From Phoronis australis (lineage: Eukaryota; Phoronida; Phoronidae): a stretch of DNA of 64,000 nucleotides. Below, one piece after another: positions 12,165-24,400 of the stretch. A program made the position numbers and the translations under genes. Location of the stretch: contig NMRA01000451.1 of the NCBI GenBank assembly GCA_002633005.1, positions 104,892 through 168,891 of the forward strand, given 5' to 3'. Positions within the stretch are counted from its first letter, which is position 1, and each line of letters opens with the position of its first letter. A model generated the notes under the pieces. The model was not told where the DNA came from, did no database searches, and saw only the letters and a program-made list of their open reading frames with translations.

Positions 12165-13100
12165 TTGTATGTTGCTCTGACGTCAGGTTTTACTTGATTT
12201 TTTTTTGTTCGCACTCTACAGGTCGCATTTTTCGTCCGAGTCGTGCGAAAAATACACACAACATGTGGACTCGGAAGTCCTGGAAATAAGTTGTTTTTCG
12301 TCATGATCGAATTCAAAATGGCGGTCACGACGGCTATTTTGTGTTCAAATTAAGATTCAAAGAATCGTGAAGACCGCATTTTTTCACATATTACACGGCT
12401 GAAAATCGACACGGTTTTTGTACTGGACGGTTACTAGAGATGTGTTTGAAATCACTTACTTTCGGTCAAAGCTGAAGGACGTATTGGCCATTTCGCAATT
12501 TTGGGAAGCTTTAAAATTTCTTTTAGATAGAGTTTTGAACGGCGCTTTCAAAATATCTTTAATTTTTTGCTAAGATGTCTTCAATGGATTCAAGATGGCG
12601 GACGTGACTGCCATTTTGTTTTCGAATTCAGATTTATGTGCCTCAATTGTTGACGTAGACAATTGAAAATCGGCACAGTTATTGTTGCTGACGTTCACTA
12701 CAAATGTATAAGAAATCGTTTACTTGAAGTTAAAAACAGGGGAAATACTTTCCATTGCGTATGCGAACCTCAATTTTGGGAAACATGTGTTCCTTTCAGA
12801 GGGCAGATTGTAAAACCAATTGGTTTGAATTTTTTTAGTTGTTATTGTTTTAACTAGCTATTATAAATTGCTGCTTAACCGGAAGTTTCTTTAAAGGTGA
12901 CGGATCCGGCGCATTTTCATCCATTTTCAATCGTGCTGGGATGCCATTTTAAACAGGAAGAGAAAACGAAGAGAATTTTAGCATGTAGATTCTCTGAGGT
13001 ATACTCCTTCAAATCGTACGTAACAATTTTTCTTGACATTTACCGTTTTTGAGTTATTGCTCTTTCAATTTCAAAAAATGCAAAATTTGGAAACTTTCGA
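12165..13100 (+). repeat. Dispersed repeat with YY1-like motif (inverted relative at 26.6-27.5 kb)
   Basis: Many blocks match the reverse complement of 26580-27545: the TTCGCACTCTACAGGTCGCA block near 12210, the AAGATGGCGGACGTGACTGC block near 12593 and the stretch on to the 'TTCAAAAAATGCAAAATTTG'-like end. No coding capacity is visible. It may be a non-autonomous DNA transposon. CAAGATGGCGGAC at 12591-12603 resembles a YY1 site. Confidence 0.6.
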
Positions 13101-14430
13101 AAACTCTACGGATTTTTGCTCTGTTAGATAAAGTTTTTAACGGCTTTCAAACGATATTTTTTATTTTTGCTGAATTATTCGAAATTATCTGATGTCGCTG
13201 ATTCTGATAATGTGGCCTGAGTAATTTCTTGGCCGAACAGTGCATTATTATTGAACAAGACTATGGCCTACTTGTTGCTCATTTCTGATATCTTCATCCA
13301 TAGTCATCACTGTCGCCATCATATCCATCGTCGCCTTTCGGTTAATTTTGCCAAGTGTCGCTTCTCCGACCGCTTTCATTTAATTTTTTTTTGAAATATG
13401 ATAAAGTTTAATGCACAGTAACTGTCGTTTTCACACTTTTTATCAATTTCAAGTAATAAACCCTTACATTTAATACTGTAAGTTAGCAACATAACACGCA
13501 GGTACATGCACAACGGATTGTGATTTGCCACGTAAACAACTTGGGTGAAATATTTTAAAGCATGCCGAAAGAAAACAGAAGAAACTCACGAATTCGATGC
13601 GTATGGGATAAACACAAAACGTACCTCTAGTGGCGTGCATGAAATAATATCCCACTCGACGGTCTCGGTCGATGCGCGAAATAATGTCTCGTGGTTTATT
13701 ATTTCATGTATGCCACTCTCGCTACGTTTTGAGTATGTACGTGTACGCTTATGCTACACTGACATTTATCCTATGCGGTTGATAGAGGTGTGATATAGAA
13801 GAACTACTTTTCTGTATTTAATGAGTATTCAATACAGATTTTCCGTATTACGGATGCCTTCTTTCTCTCCAAAATTTCCTATTTTGCAAACAATACACTA
13901 CCTACAATCACACGCAACATGTTCATTTGTAAGGTATTGCTTCGGTTTCAGCTCCGTGCGCAATATTTTCACATGACACCACTATGATATGTGGTTTTAA
14001 AACTAAGCAATTTCGTGAAATCAAATATTGTTGACATTTTTTCTTAATAAACCATGTGGTTTCACGGTGTGGGGACTTGTTCTACGTGTTTGAGGAGTAT
14101 GGCGTCGTCGTGAGCAATTTCATGTAGGAATACACCAGTCGAACAAAACTGTATTTGAAATGTAGAAATCGATCATACATGTATATGTAATCAGATACAC
14201 TTCTTCCCAATAGCTTAAGAGTCGTGGCAAGCGCTGAAAGCTTCTCACATTAGCGTGACTTTGAATGGCGCCCAGTGCTACTCGGTAGCCGTGGTGCTGT
14301 GAACAAATCTGTAACATCGGTGAAAGTTTGTTACAAAATGATTCATTACGCCGTTGATTAAATACATTTTGTAGTGTAGGTAACACTTTATGAAGATGTG
14401 CATAAGCTACAAAAGTTTAAACAAAAAGTG
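13100..14430. other. Non-coding, contains one foldback element
   Basis: Apart from the foldback at 13611-13735, I see no gene or transposon protein here. A minus-strand stretch near 13295-13345 would encode an Asp/Gly-rich low-complexity run, but it has no supporting context. Confidence 0.4.
13611..13735. mobile_element. Foldback / MITE-like inverted repeat
   Basis: The left arm (about 13611-13655) is the imperfect reverse complement of the right arm (about 13691-13735); both contain the AAAACGTA...GTGGC...CATGAAATAAT pattern. The centre (TCGACGGTCTCGGTCGATGC) is palindromic as well. Related pieces occur near 38610-38650, 39570-39610 and 43250-43300, so this is a dispersed family. Confidence 0.6.
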
Positions 14431-14972
14431 AGTAAGTCGGCTTTTGCGGAAGGCAAAGACAAGTGGAGACATGATAAGATTCTCAAGGTGATTGCTCATA
14501 GTTTGGACCTAGAAAGAAGTAAGGCGGTTAACAACACCGACAGCCCCTTAATATCATTTTGCAGAGAAGGTGCAACCGGGAAGAGGAAAGATGCAGGTGG
14601 ATTGACTACAGCGATTGGAAGATGGTTGTGGATATAGGGCCATTGGCAGTGTTCCCAAGCTATATAATGATGACGACACTCCGGCCTGACTTGGTATTAT
14701 GATCAGATGGTACAAAGACGGTAATCATAGCAGAACTTGCAGTACCATGGGAATCCCGAGTGGTAGAGTCCAACGAGAGGAAATGGCAAAACTTTCCCAT
14801 GATTTTAAAATAGCTGGTTGGAAGTGTTTTTGTATGTCACTTGAAGTAGGTTGTAGAGGTTTTATCGGGAGCAGCATGTGGAGGTTGATGGAGTTCCTAG
14901 GTATCAGCACAGTGTCGACAAAGGATTTGTGTCAGAATATGGCCTGACATTATTTTTAGTTGTAGTGTTTGT

Positions 14973-15651
14973 TGTTAGGTTTGATTGGCACGACCCCTGA
15001 GTTAAGTACAGTGATGATGTAATTTGTTTACTTCAAAATACTGTGGAACTTTCTAGAAGACTGAGGTCAGAACAGTGATGATGTAATTTGTTTACTACAG
15101 TATTGTGCAGAACTTTCTAGAAGACTCTAGCATGACAGTGATTAATGCAGTCTACAATATTCTAGAGACTGATACATGTTTGTGGAATGGTCGGGTAGAT
15201 TCAGGAAAGTTCTAGAATGTGCTTGAATTGATGAAAAGTTCCAGAACAATGCATTTGGCTATAAATACACAAGCACGGGTTTGTGTTAGTCAGATCAAGT
15301 CATTTCACGAGAAGATCAAGTCAGTTCATCAGATCGATCACGAAAGTTAATCAGGAGAACTACAGTTGAGTTGCAGTGAAGAGAATCAGCAGTTACAGCG
15401 ATAGTCAATAGAGAGCCAGCTATAGAGACAGCAGTTTATTGAATCGACGAGTGTAAGTGTTGATGAACGTGTCTCAGAAGTTCATCACAAGTCAAGGCTT
15501 CGCACCACTGGCTGGAGCACAGAACAGACATTTCGTAAGACGTTTGGTTTGAATAGGCTTGTGAAAATACGATCGGGATTAATAAAGGATTAACTCGAAC
15601 CAGTCTGCAGTCAATCGTCGCACCGAAAGCTATTAGCACAGGTCTCTAACA
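14973..15651 (+). repeat. LTR-like block (TGTTAG...CTAACA) inside the left repeat
   Basis: The block begins TGTTAG and ends with its reverse complement CTAACA. It holds heat-shock-type motifs and a TATA box upstream, a possible polyadenylation signal (AATAAA, 15581-15586) near the right end, and a TTTGGTGCACA stretch after it that could be a primer-binding region. It is absent from the right-hand repeat copy. I read it as a solo LTR or the element's own regulatory region. No target-site duplication was found. Confidence 0.45.
15045..15268 (+). promoter_or_regulatory. Heat-shock-element cluster plus TATA box
   Basis: Canonical GAAnnTTCnnGAA sites occur at 15045-15057 and 15110-15122 (both GAACTTTCTAGAA) and 15205-15217 (GAAAGTTCTAGAA), with a partial TTCCAGAA near 15239-15246. 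CTATAAATAC at 15259-15268 is a good TATA box. The first two sites lie in a 65-bp tandem duplication (ACAGTGATGATGTAATTTG at 15008 and 15073). The layout is that of a heat-inducible RNA polymerase II promoter, with a start expected near 15290. Confidence 0.55.
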
Positions 15652-16189
15652 AATTGCGCCCACCCACACACGAGGAAAACGTGACAATTTGGTGCACACA
15701 GTGACGGGATCTGCTGAAGAGGCGTTTTCGTGGCTATGGTTACAGCGAGACAACAGGTGGCACTCCAAGTGATAGCCGAAGTCTGATCAACTTCGGGGAC
15801 CCGGCATCAGAGATGATTCTAGATTACGGGTCGAAATTATCGATGAGGATGCATTCTAGCTGATGACAGCACTTGGAGAAGCAGCACACAAAAAACAGTG
15901 ATAGAGGTAATTCAACGTCTGGACAAGCTCCGTGACATCAAGGGAAAGGCTGGAAGACAACCCGAAAAGGCATGTGACGACCTGGAGAGACGGCGGTGAC
16001 CTGGAGAGACGTGTGGCATTCTGGAGAGACAGTGAATTGGTTGGGTTAGCAACCCATCCAGTTGACATTTATATTGTTACGTACAAGTAACCAAAGAAGA
16101 GAATAGCCCCGGAGTTTCTCCGAGAGGGGGATGAAGAACTCAAGTATCAGAATACTTCGGAATCAACTCGGCATGTTACAGTAATTACG

Positions 16190-19100
16190 ACATTGATTAA
16201 CGAGACTAGCACGAAGACGACACGGCAAAGTACAAGGACTACGACATTGATAAACGATGACCGAGTGTGCAGGGGATTTATGAGGACGTTTAAGAATTTC
16301 AAGGGGGTAAGAATCCATCAGGGAAAGACAAAGTGTCTCCAGCGGCAACGCTTAGGTGGTACTACTAGTACATGCCGGGCATGGGCGGCGTTGAAGTATT
16401 TACATCTGGTAGGGAGGAGCAGGTCTCAGGATTCGTGCTACTTTCCATGTCATAGTTGCTTACAGAAACAGGTGAGGACTGGGATCCAGGCAGCATTCCG
16501 AGGCAAAGGATTGAAGCACTATTTGAGGTGGTAACGAAGGAGCGGATTACTTGGCCAAGAGGCAATGACTCGAAGTCCTGGAGTTTTCTGGGTGAAGATC
16601 TTGGTGGCGTTCTACAGGCAACTTTAAAGGAGACTGCACACAAGAAACTGATCACCATGACTGAGCTTGTCTACACAGTTTGCATAGATCGATTTGGCGT
16701 GGCGGCAAAGAGGAAGAAACCAACCGCGCAAGGGCCTAGAGAGAGAACAAGGAGATCCGGGTAGAGTTGAGAGACCTTAAGAGGCGATGGCAGAAAACCG
16801 AGGGTCATGAAAGGAGAGGCTTGTTCCATTTAAGAATGGAGTTGAGGTGTAAACTTTTATCTTTGTGCATGGTAGAGCAGCTTAGAAAGAGGAAGTCCGA
16901 GAAGATCCGGAAGAGAAATAAATTTCTGTCCAATCCATACAAGTTCATGAAGGAGCTTTTTGGGAGAAAGACAAGTGGGCAGCTCAGATGCTCTAAGGAG
17001 GAGCTGGAGAGACATGTGGAGGAGGTTCACAATGACACTCGGTGCGAGGAACCTTGGGAGATTGTGACTGGATGGATGAAGAGGAATTTCCAAGTGTACC
17101 TTTAGAGGTTGGCGATTTTAAGTTCTGTGATGTCAGGAAGGTGGTCATGAACGCCAAGTCGGGATCAGCTTCAGGCCCATCCAGACTACCGTACTTAGTT
17201 TATAAGAAGTGTCCAAGGTTATTACACTGCATCGCCTTTGGAAGCTCTTGAGATTGGTTTGGCGCTCTAAGGAGTTGCCTTGGAGGCGGGTAAAGGCGGA
17301 AGGGGTGTACATTCCGAAAGGCAAAGGCTCTGTGAAGATTGGTCACTTCCGTCCTATCTGGTTTATTGGATGTGGAGAGGAAAGTGTTTTTCGCTGAGCT
17401 GGCAGACAGACTAACGACATTTTTGTTGGAGAACAGTTACATCAACCCCTCGGTGCTGAAGGGAGGCGTTCCCGGCTACTCTGGTTGTTTAGAACACAAC
17501 TGCGTGGTCACGGAGATAATCAAAGATGCAAAGAAATTAAAGAAATACCTGTCTGTGGTATGGCTTGACATGGCCAATACCTATGGGTCGATGCCACACA
17601 AGATTATAGAGAAGGCGACATGTATGTATCATTTGCCGGAAGATCTGCGTTCTCTCATCAGCAAATATTTCACAGGAACATGAATGATATTCTCGGTTAA
17701 TGGTTTTACAACAGAGGGGCAAACTTTGCAGAAGGGGTCATGACAGGGTGCACAATTTCTATAATTCTGTTTGTGATGGCCATGAATGTAATGATAAAGC
17801 GAGTATCCAAAGAGTGGACCTTTATTGCAGAACAAGCGTCCACCAAGTTGTCGTGCATATGTGGATTATCTCACTGTTACAACTCAGTCGTCATTTGCGG
17901 CAGGCAAGATTCTAAAAGCCTTGGGTGATCTAGCCAGGGAGGCTCGCATGGCGTTCAAAGTAGCAAAATCAAGGAGTTTAGAGCTGTTTCGAGGGAAGAT
18001 TAACACACATTTTACTTTGAATGTGGTTGAAAATGTGATACCTTCGGTGTCTTAAAAAATCAGTGAAGTATCTGGGGAAAGAGTATGACGGCACATTGAA
18101 CGATGGAGACCATGTAAAAGCGGCGCTGAAAAGTTTACATGAAAATTTTCAGAAGATCGATCAGTGTGAATTACCTGGTCGACTTAAGGTGTGGTGTTAC
18201 CAGATTGGCCTGTTCCCAAAAGCCATGTGGCCTTTGACAGTGTACGAACTACCTATTACACCAGCGGAGAGGATGGAGCGCTTGGTCAGCCGCTGGTTGC
18301 GCAAGTGGTTAGGCATCCCCCCAAGTTTCACCAGGTTGGGCCTGTACATGAGGTCTTCAGCAGTAAACCTAACTACACGATCTAATGTGGAAGAGTTTAA
18401 AGTCGTTAAGTGTAGGCTTTTCCTGACTCTGTGGGACTCGCAGATAAAAATAGCAGTGGTGTTAAGATTGACGTTTTTGCAGGAAGAAAGTGGAGTTCAG
18501 AGGAGGAAGTAGAGAGCAGAGAGCAGGCTTCACCAAAAAGATTTGGTAGGGGCAGTTTCTAGAGGACGTGAAGGCCTTGGCATGAAAACGTTTAAGAGGT
18601 GGAAGACAACTAGAGGTAACGATCGTTGTTCTATGGTGTTAGACGACGTACGTCACCGGGAAGAGGAGAAGCGCTTTTCTCATGCTGTGGGTTTGAGAAA
18701 GCAGGGCGCCTGGACAGCATGGGAAGGAGTTCACAGTAAGCCCATTACAGCAAACGACCTGACTTCGTGTGACCAGTGTAGACTAAGGTTTTTTCTGCGT
18801 TCTGTGCATGACGTACTCCCTATTCCGACAAACCTGGAGTTATGGGGAAGGATTGAAGACGATTCTTGCGGCAGTTGTAGGGGAGCGCTGCCCTTTACAA
18901 CACGTTTTGTCATTCTGTAAGTCGGCTTTGGTGGAAGGCAAATACATGTGGAGACATGATAAGATTCTCAAGGTGACTGCTCATATTTTGGACCTAGAAA
19001 GAAGAAAGGCGTTTAGCAACACCGACAGCCCGCTAATATCATTTTGCAAAGAAGGTGCAGCTGGGAAGAGGAAAGATGCAGATGTGCATGTCTTGACTAC

Positions 19101-19430
19101 AGCGAGTGATTGGAAGATGGTTGTGAATGTAGGGTCATTGGTAATATTCCCGAGCCATTTAGTGATGACGACTTGGTATTATGGTCAGATGATACAAATA
19201 CGGTCATCATAGTAGAACTTACAGAACCATGGGAATCCCGAATAGTAGAGTCCAACGAGAGGAAAAGGTTTAAGTATGCAGAACTGTTCCATGATTGATC
19301 AGTAGCTGGTTGGAAGTGTTTTTGTATGCCAGTTGAGGTAGGATGTAGAGGTTTCATCGGGAGCAGCATGTGGAGGTTTATGAATTTCCTGGGTATCAGT
19401 ACAGTGTCGAGAAAGAATTTGATTTAGACA
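16190..19430 (+). pseudogene. R2-like retrotransposon polyprotein, broken
   Basis: In order: a C2H2-like finger (VCRGFMRTFKNFKGVRIHQG, about 16260-16320); RT fingers and palm with GGVPGYSGCLEHNCVVTEII (about 17460) and VVWLDMANTYGSMPHKIIEK (about 17555); the 'GVMTGCTIS' block (about 17738); and the catalytic box, here YVDYLTVTT (about 17857) instead of (F/Y)xDD. The thumb follows (KYLGKEYDG, about 18064; LPGRLKVWCYQIGLFPKAMW, about 18170), then a zinc-binding and nuclease end (CDQCRLRFFLRSVHDVLPIP, about 18768; KSALVEGKYMWRHDKILKV, about 18918; VELTEPWESRIVESNERKR, about 19210). At least five frame changes, stops and the lost catalytic Asp show it is dead. It belongs to a family often annotated as type-1 element R2 in marine invertebrates. 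Confidence 0.75.
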
Positions 19431-19640
19431 GTGATGAGATCTGCTGAAGAGGCGTTGCCGTGGCTATAATTACAGCGAGACAACAGGTGGCACTCTAAAT
19501 GATGTCCGAAGCCTCATCAACATGGAGGACCCGGCATCCGAGATGATTCTAGATTAGGGGTCAAAATTATCGATGAGGTTGCATTCTAGCTGATGACAAC
19601 ACTTGGAGACGCAGCACACAACAACAGTGTTTCACGTAAT
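18918..19640 (+). repeat. Right direct repeat of the R2-like element
   Basis: Second copy of the nuclease-end coding sequence and 3' tail, joined directly near 19430 without the 750-bp LTR-like block found in the left copy. Confidence 0.75.
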
Positions 19641-21890
19641 TTTTAGCTTTATTAGAAAAGATATGGAAAGTATATATTAGTCAGTCGGACAAACAACTGT
19701 ACGGACTCTCCTCAGCCAACTGTACGGACTCGTCATGAGTAGACTTCTGAAAACTGTACGAACACGTCTGTCACCTTGTTAAGAATTACTAAAATTTTAA
19801 CCGGAATAGATCGTTTAACTTTATAATTACCAATAGTTCTCGAGCAGTAAAGTCGGATAGGTGAACTTAAAAAAATGGATGTATTAGCAAATGGTGTTAT
19901 GAAGTGAGAATACAAATACTAGGCTCGCTTGCCGCTCGCCAGCTCGCCATTGGCGAAGTCTGAGCAGCACTGGAGATGTTAGGGGTAAGTTCATTGGCAA
20001 TTTTGGCGAATGCTTTTGCGACTTCACCATAAAAATTATTTCGGGGAAACCTACTTGCGTGTCGACTCCCATTTAGCTCGAATGAAGTTCCGCCGCAAAC
20101 AACGTTCTTACTTCAATTCCCTTTGAAATTACTCTTTTATCGCAACGAAATGTTCAACAGTGTAAGGGCATCATCGCTCCTGGTAATAGCGATATCTCAC
20201 TTCATATCGAGATCTCGCGTACATGTAGGTGCTGCCGCTTGTCGTCTACAAGTGACAATGTCAAAACGACGAATAGAAGACTATTTCGGGAGCAAAGACG
20301 ACCCAGTCTCAGAATTGAGTACATTTGCAGTCTACTCGAAATGGGACATTAATTACGCTTTTTTGAGTACGACTCCAGTGAGCATGATTTTGAGTATGAA
20401 ATATCGGGTATGAGTATGAGTCTCAGTACGGAGATTGGAGACCGGGATCCATTCTCTTAGTAAATTGTTGCACTTGTAGCGTGCTTTAAGCCGGTCCGAC
20501 GGGTAATTTGTCAATTTTATTTTAAATTTCTTAATATTTTATACCTAAAATTGATAAGAACCAAGCGAAATGACCATTTTTAAGAAGCATCTGAGCGTGC
20601 ATCAGACACATTGTCTGGGTGTCCTCCACAGATATTACTCAACGAAGTCATGAAGAACGTCACAAACGGGAGCAAAGTGTAACTTAGAAGTACATTTCAG
20701 CTCCAACTGTGACTGAAAATACTGAAAAGAGCAGATATGAACCAAAAACCTGTAGCTGGTGTAAAATGCAAATTATTCATAAATATATTGCGTGCACATA
20801 TAAGTGTCATGCGATCTGCCATCAGCATTGATAAAATATGACAAACTACACAAAACAAGCAGAGCAATCTGTGTAAACCTGCTTCTTTAAAAACTCCTCA
20901 AAAATCAGCGGGGCGCATAGGACAAATATTCGCCGGAATTCAAGTACTTTTCCATATCACGAATCTTGATATCATTACGGCGTTTTCCCGTTGCTCCCAA
21001 CTTTTTCGATTCCATACTTCAGCAACAAGTTGAGAAAATGACCCCTGTAGACGACTGATTAACTCGATTCTGGCATTTGTGGTTGACGGGCCAGCTCTCT
21101 TTTTGTCGAACATTGCTCTAATCTCCAATAGCATATTTGAACATAAACCAATAGCATTTCTGAAATCATCGTGAAATGGTGATAGCTTTTGAATCGCCGA
21201 AGTCGTCCAACTACAGCTGAAGTTACAACAATCTATTCTTTCCGAACGTACCAATTCGCTCTGGGTTTGACTGTGTTCACTCGTGGTCTGTAATAAGCCT
21301 GGTAGTTAACTGGCCTGCCTGTTGTCATACCAGACAAAAGATTGTGCTTGGTAGTTAGTTAAGAAGCTAGATGTTATCACACTCTCACCACCCCTCTACC
21401 TCTGGTAAAGTCACTGAACGGGAAAACGCGGTCATGTAGAAACCAATGGTACAATAACGTACGTTGTATAACAAATATGTATACAACATGTATGTTTTCT
21501 TATTAAAAAGATTGCTATTGTGGAGAAATTTGCCGTCGAATCAGTTTAGAAGCATTTCTTTATACCATAGAAGTAGAGGAACTGGAATACCAATCCGGGA
21601 TTCTGAGGCAGCTCTCCTAGATAACCACGACAACCCGACATCTGACCACTTGCCCCTGAAGGCCCACGATGTCCAAGTATGGAAGGCCAAGCTACTCGTA
21701 TGTACATGTACGGCTACCACCAGGGATCGGTGTCAGAGTAGAATAACCAGCTTGCCGAGTAATTCTGGCAAGATATCGCCAGGTTTGCTTACACAGTAAA
21801 CAACCTCCAACCCTGTTCTATACCTTGCTTCTATTATTTCAAAACAGACTTGACATGTTTTGCTCAATACGGTTTTCGATCACCTGCGCA
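19640..21890. other. Mostly non-coding; one weak N-terminal fragment
   Basis: At 20258 a plus-strand frame starts MSKRRIEDYFGSKDDPVSE, similar in style to the N-termini of hAT/TTF-finger proteins, but it is not followed by a recognisable domain. The minus-strand frame at 20940-21254 has no family I know. Part of this stretch would be the 3' untranslated region or flank of the transmembrane exon. Confidence 0.35.
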
Positions 21891-21893
21891 ATG

Positions 21894-22042
21894 CTAGGAA
21901 GAAGATGCTGCCGAACCACATTTATTGGCGCAACGGGCGACCACGCACAAGACAATAAGCACACCAACTCCGGCAATCACATAAATGGCGTAAGTCTTCA
22001 CGAAAGTGCTTTTTAAAGGATCACCAGTAGTGTCCGTCGAAT
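21894..22042 (-). CDS. Last exon: transmembrane helix and short tail of a modular-stalk receptor
   Basis: On the minus strand an acceptor (TCTCTTCCAG) at 22043-22052 is followed by a phase-1 exon of 149 bp ending in TAG at 21894. It encodes (D)STDTTGDPLKSTFVKTY, a strong transmembrane helix (AIYVIAGVGVLIVLCVVA) and a short tail (RCANKCGSAASSS). This is a typical type I membrane anchor exon. Its phase and Thr/Gly-rich start match the string of phase-1 microexons upstream on the same strand (22.3-47.8 kb). The tail has no tyrosine, so no ITAM or ITIM. The ectodomain and therefore the ligand are unknown. Confidence 0.7.
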
Positions 22043-22344
22043 CTGGAAGAGACATTTGTATTGAAAAAGCACTCCCAAAACACGTGATATTAAGCATCAG
22101 CCTGAGATTGGTACATGTACACTGTATGAGGGATTATTTAGGTAAGTTTCTATAACCGTGACAGTTTGCATTTTCGATTTTGGGGTCAAACTAAGAATAT
22201 CAAATTTTCACTGAACAAGGTTGAGGTGAACATTGTTTCATTCCAGGTCCCCTGTCTTTTCGAGTTATCTCAATCTGTTTCATTTCGTCACGAGGCCATA
22301 TCACGTGCCTTAAATGTCAGTCAAAGTGCACGAAAGTTGCTTAC

Positions 22345-22365
22345 CTCCGGCTTGCTGTCCTGAAC
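22345..22365 (-). CDS. 21-bp stalk microexon, unit 1
   Basis: Acceptor GTTGTTTTGTAG, 21-bp exon, donor GTAAGC, all on the minus strand. In phase 1 it adds (G)SGQQAG. It is the copy nearest the transmembrane exon and shares intron sequence on both sides with the next copies. Confidence 0.6.
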
Positions 22366-23332
22366 CTACAAAACAACGGAGTGTGAATTCAGGGTAACCT
22401 TATTGACATTCGTGTACATCATTTTTTCTCACGGAGGCAGTGATTTAGTTTAATTCGCAGAAGATGGCTCCGTTAATTTTTCCAGAGCAACATTTGGGCC
22501 CAGGTGCATGTATACGCCGTATAACAACAATGACGTCGCATTATCACACGTCACGTTATTGTTGTACAATGCACCTGACATCATGCAACAATCAAATTAT
22601 CCAGCGGATAACTTTGAAGTTTTATGCAACCCATCCCTGCAGAACACACCTAACCTCAAGTCATCAAATAGTTTAAATGTTAAATGTCAACAATCGTGCC
22701 ACTTTTTCAAGATCAAGCAAAAAAGGAACAGACAAAACGAACCAGAAGCAAAAACGCAGGCAAACCAATGTACATGTACCCTCAAATGGTTGTATGTTGA
22801 TTTGCAGTGAATTTAGTTTCTAACAATAGATGTTTCACACTCGATGACTCAGTTCATTTGTCGATTGAATTTTCCATGCTTCAAAAAAGCAGGCACGCAG
22901 AACCATGGACGTTTGAATGTGGAATTTTGGACAGGTATAAGGAACACTCCCTAAACCCATGTTAAATCAAACCAGTATTCCTTATTGCCGCGAAAATGAG
23001 TCAAAAATAAAAGTAGGCTTTAACTACGAGTAAGAGAATTAGAGCAGGTCTAGGTGGGCAATTGTCAACATCCCAAACGTGTCTGTTCATTCCCAGCCGA
23101 TTCCAAATCTAATATATGAAGTACACTCTGATTTGCAATATCTCCAACTCGCAAAGCGCATTCTGCCAAATTAGCAAACTCAGACAATGATTGTGCTGCA
23201 TTCCAAGTCATAAGTGCCTTCGAGCTGTTTCAAGCCTTTCTTCATATCATGAAGAGTCAGAGTTGCATTGCTCGAATGCATCTCCAACTGCTCTTGATTG
23301 TTTTTCCAATTAAAATAGTTTCACTCATTTAC

Positions 23333-23353
23333 CTCCGGCTACCGGCCCTGAAC
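23333..23353 (-). CDS. 21-bp stalk microexon, unit 2
   Basis: Acceptor CCTACTTTTGAAG, donor GTAAAT. In phase 1 it encodes (G)SGPVAG. Donor and acceptor are slightly weaker than in the neighbouring copies. Confidence 0.5.
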
Positions 23354-24080
23354 CTTCAAAAGTAGGCTGTGTGAATTTAAGAGCGACATAAGTGACACAT
23401 AAAAACGCTTGAAAGTCGGTTTAAGACCATTTCCATATAAGGTAGGGTGCAATTTTTTAGTAAGTACGAAAAACTTCCAGAGTTTCCGAATCAACAGAGT
23501 AAAGCAAATGTCCAAGAGACAACATAACCGCGGCAACAAAATGAGCAAGTCATTTAAATACCTTCTCGGTTGACTTCATCAGAGGAAAGTGGCAATAAAA
23601 AACTTGAGACCAGATTATGTGACACAAGAGGAATAAATGATATCTGAGAAGAAACATAATATAATTAAGTCATCACTTTCGGAAACGCAATTGGAGGTGC
23701 TGCCAAATTAGTAGTGCGAGGTAAAGATTGTTTCATTCCAAGTCCAACGTGTTTTCTATTTTCACCAAGAACAAGACAGACTCGAACATTCTGAGAAAAA
23801 GCTCCGTGTGGCAAGCCTACAGGTTTATACCATTGGCGACAGCGGTACAACTTGTATTTATTCTGTTGTATACTTGGATGTTGCAGTGCCGGTCGCACAG
23901 TATCTCCCACCTGCAAAGCGCATTCTGCTAAATTGTCAAACTCAGACAATGATAGCTACATTCCAAGTAAGGAGCCCCTTTCAGTTGTTTCAAGCCACTC
24001 TTTGTCATGACGAGGAAGAGTTGCATTTCTCGAATATATTTGCAACTGCATGTTCAGATCCAAAATGTCAGTGTACTTAC

Positions 24081-24101
24081 CTCCGACTCCCGGCCCTGAA
24101 C
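24081..24101 (-). CDS. 21-bp stalk microexon, unit 3
   Basis: Acceptor CTCTACTTTTGTAG, donor GTAAGT. In phase 1 it encodes (G)SGPGVG. Surrounding intron sequence matches units 2 and 5. Confidence 0.6.
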
Positions 24102-24400
24102 CTACAAAAGTAGAGTAAACGAATTAACAATACCTACACGGTTGACGTCGTCAGAGGAAAGTGACAATAAAAAACCCGCGACCACCTCATGTGATACATG
24201 CAGAATTCAGGACATCTGAGAACAAACATTATGTAATTAAGTCGCCACTTTCGGAAACGCAATAGGAGGCGCTACCAAATTGGTAGTCTAAGGTAAAGAT
24301 CGTTTCATTCCCAGTATCTTCGAGTTGTCTTACTGTATTCCATTTCGCCACGAGTCCATGTTGTGTGTCTTAGATTTCAGTCCAAGTCCACGATGCTTAC

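Larger units (their letters stand above)
14430..15905 (+). repeat. Left direct repeat of the R2-like element (interrupted)
   Basis: It matches 18918-19640 closely, apart from an extra block of about 750 bp (14940-15694). The first part encodes the nuclease-end motifs FAEGKDKWRHDKILKV and, near 14860, VGCRGFIGSSMWR. The second part starts at CTGCTGAAGAGGCG near 15713. Confidence 0.75.
14430..19640 (+). mobile_element. R2-like non-LTR retroelement with terminal direct repeats, degraded
   Basis: The block starts with a copy of the element's own 3' coding end (14430-14940) and 3' tail (15694-15905). It then runs through a zinc finger, reverse transcriptase and C-terminal nuclease region, and ends with a second copy of the same 3' coding end (18918-19430) and tail (19432-19640). 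This is either two head-to-tail copies, the first truncated at its 5' end, or an element with Penelope-style partial repeats. All frames are broken, so it is inactive. Confidence 0.7.

Noticed and set aside
23665-23949. 94-codon minus-strand frame after a CTTTGCAG acceptor in the microexon array
   Set aside because: The equivalent position in the other tandem units has stops and no open frame, so it is intron sequence.
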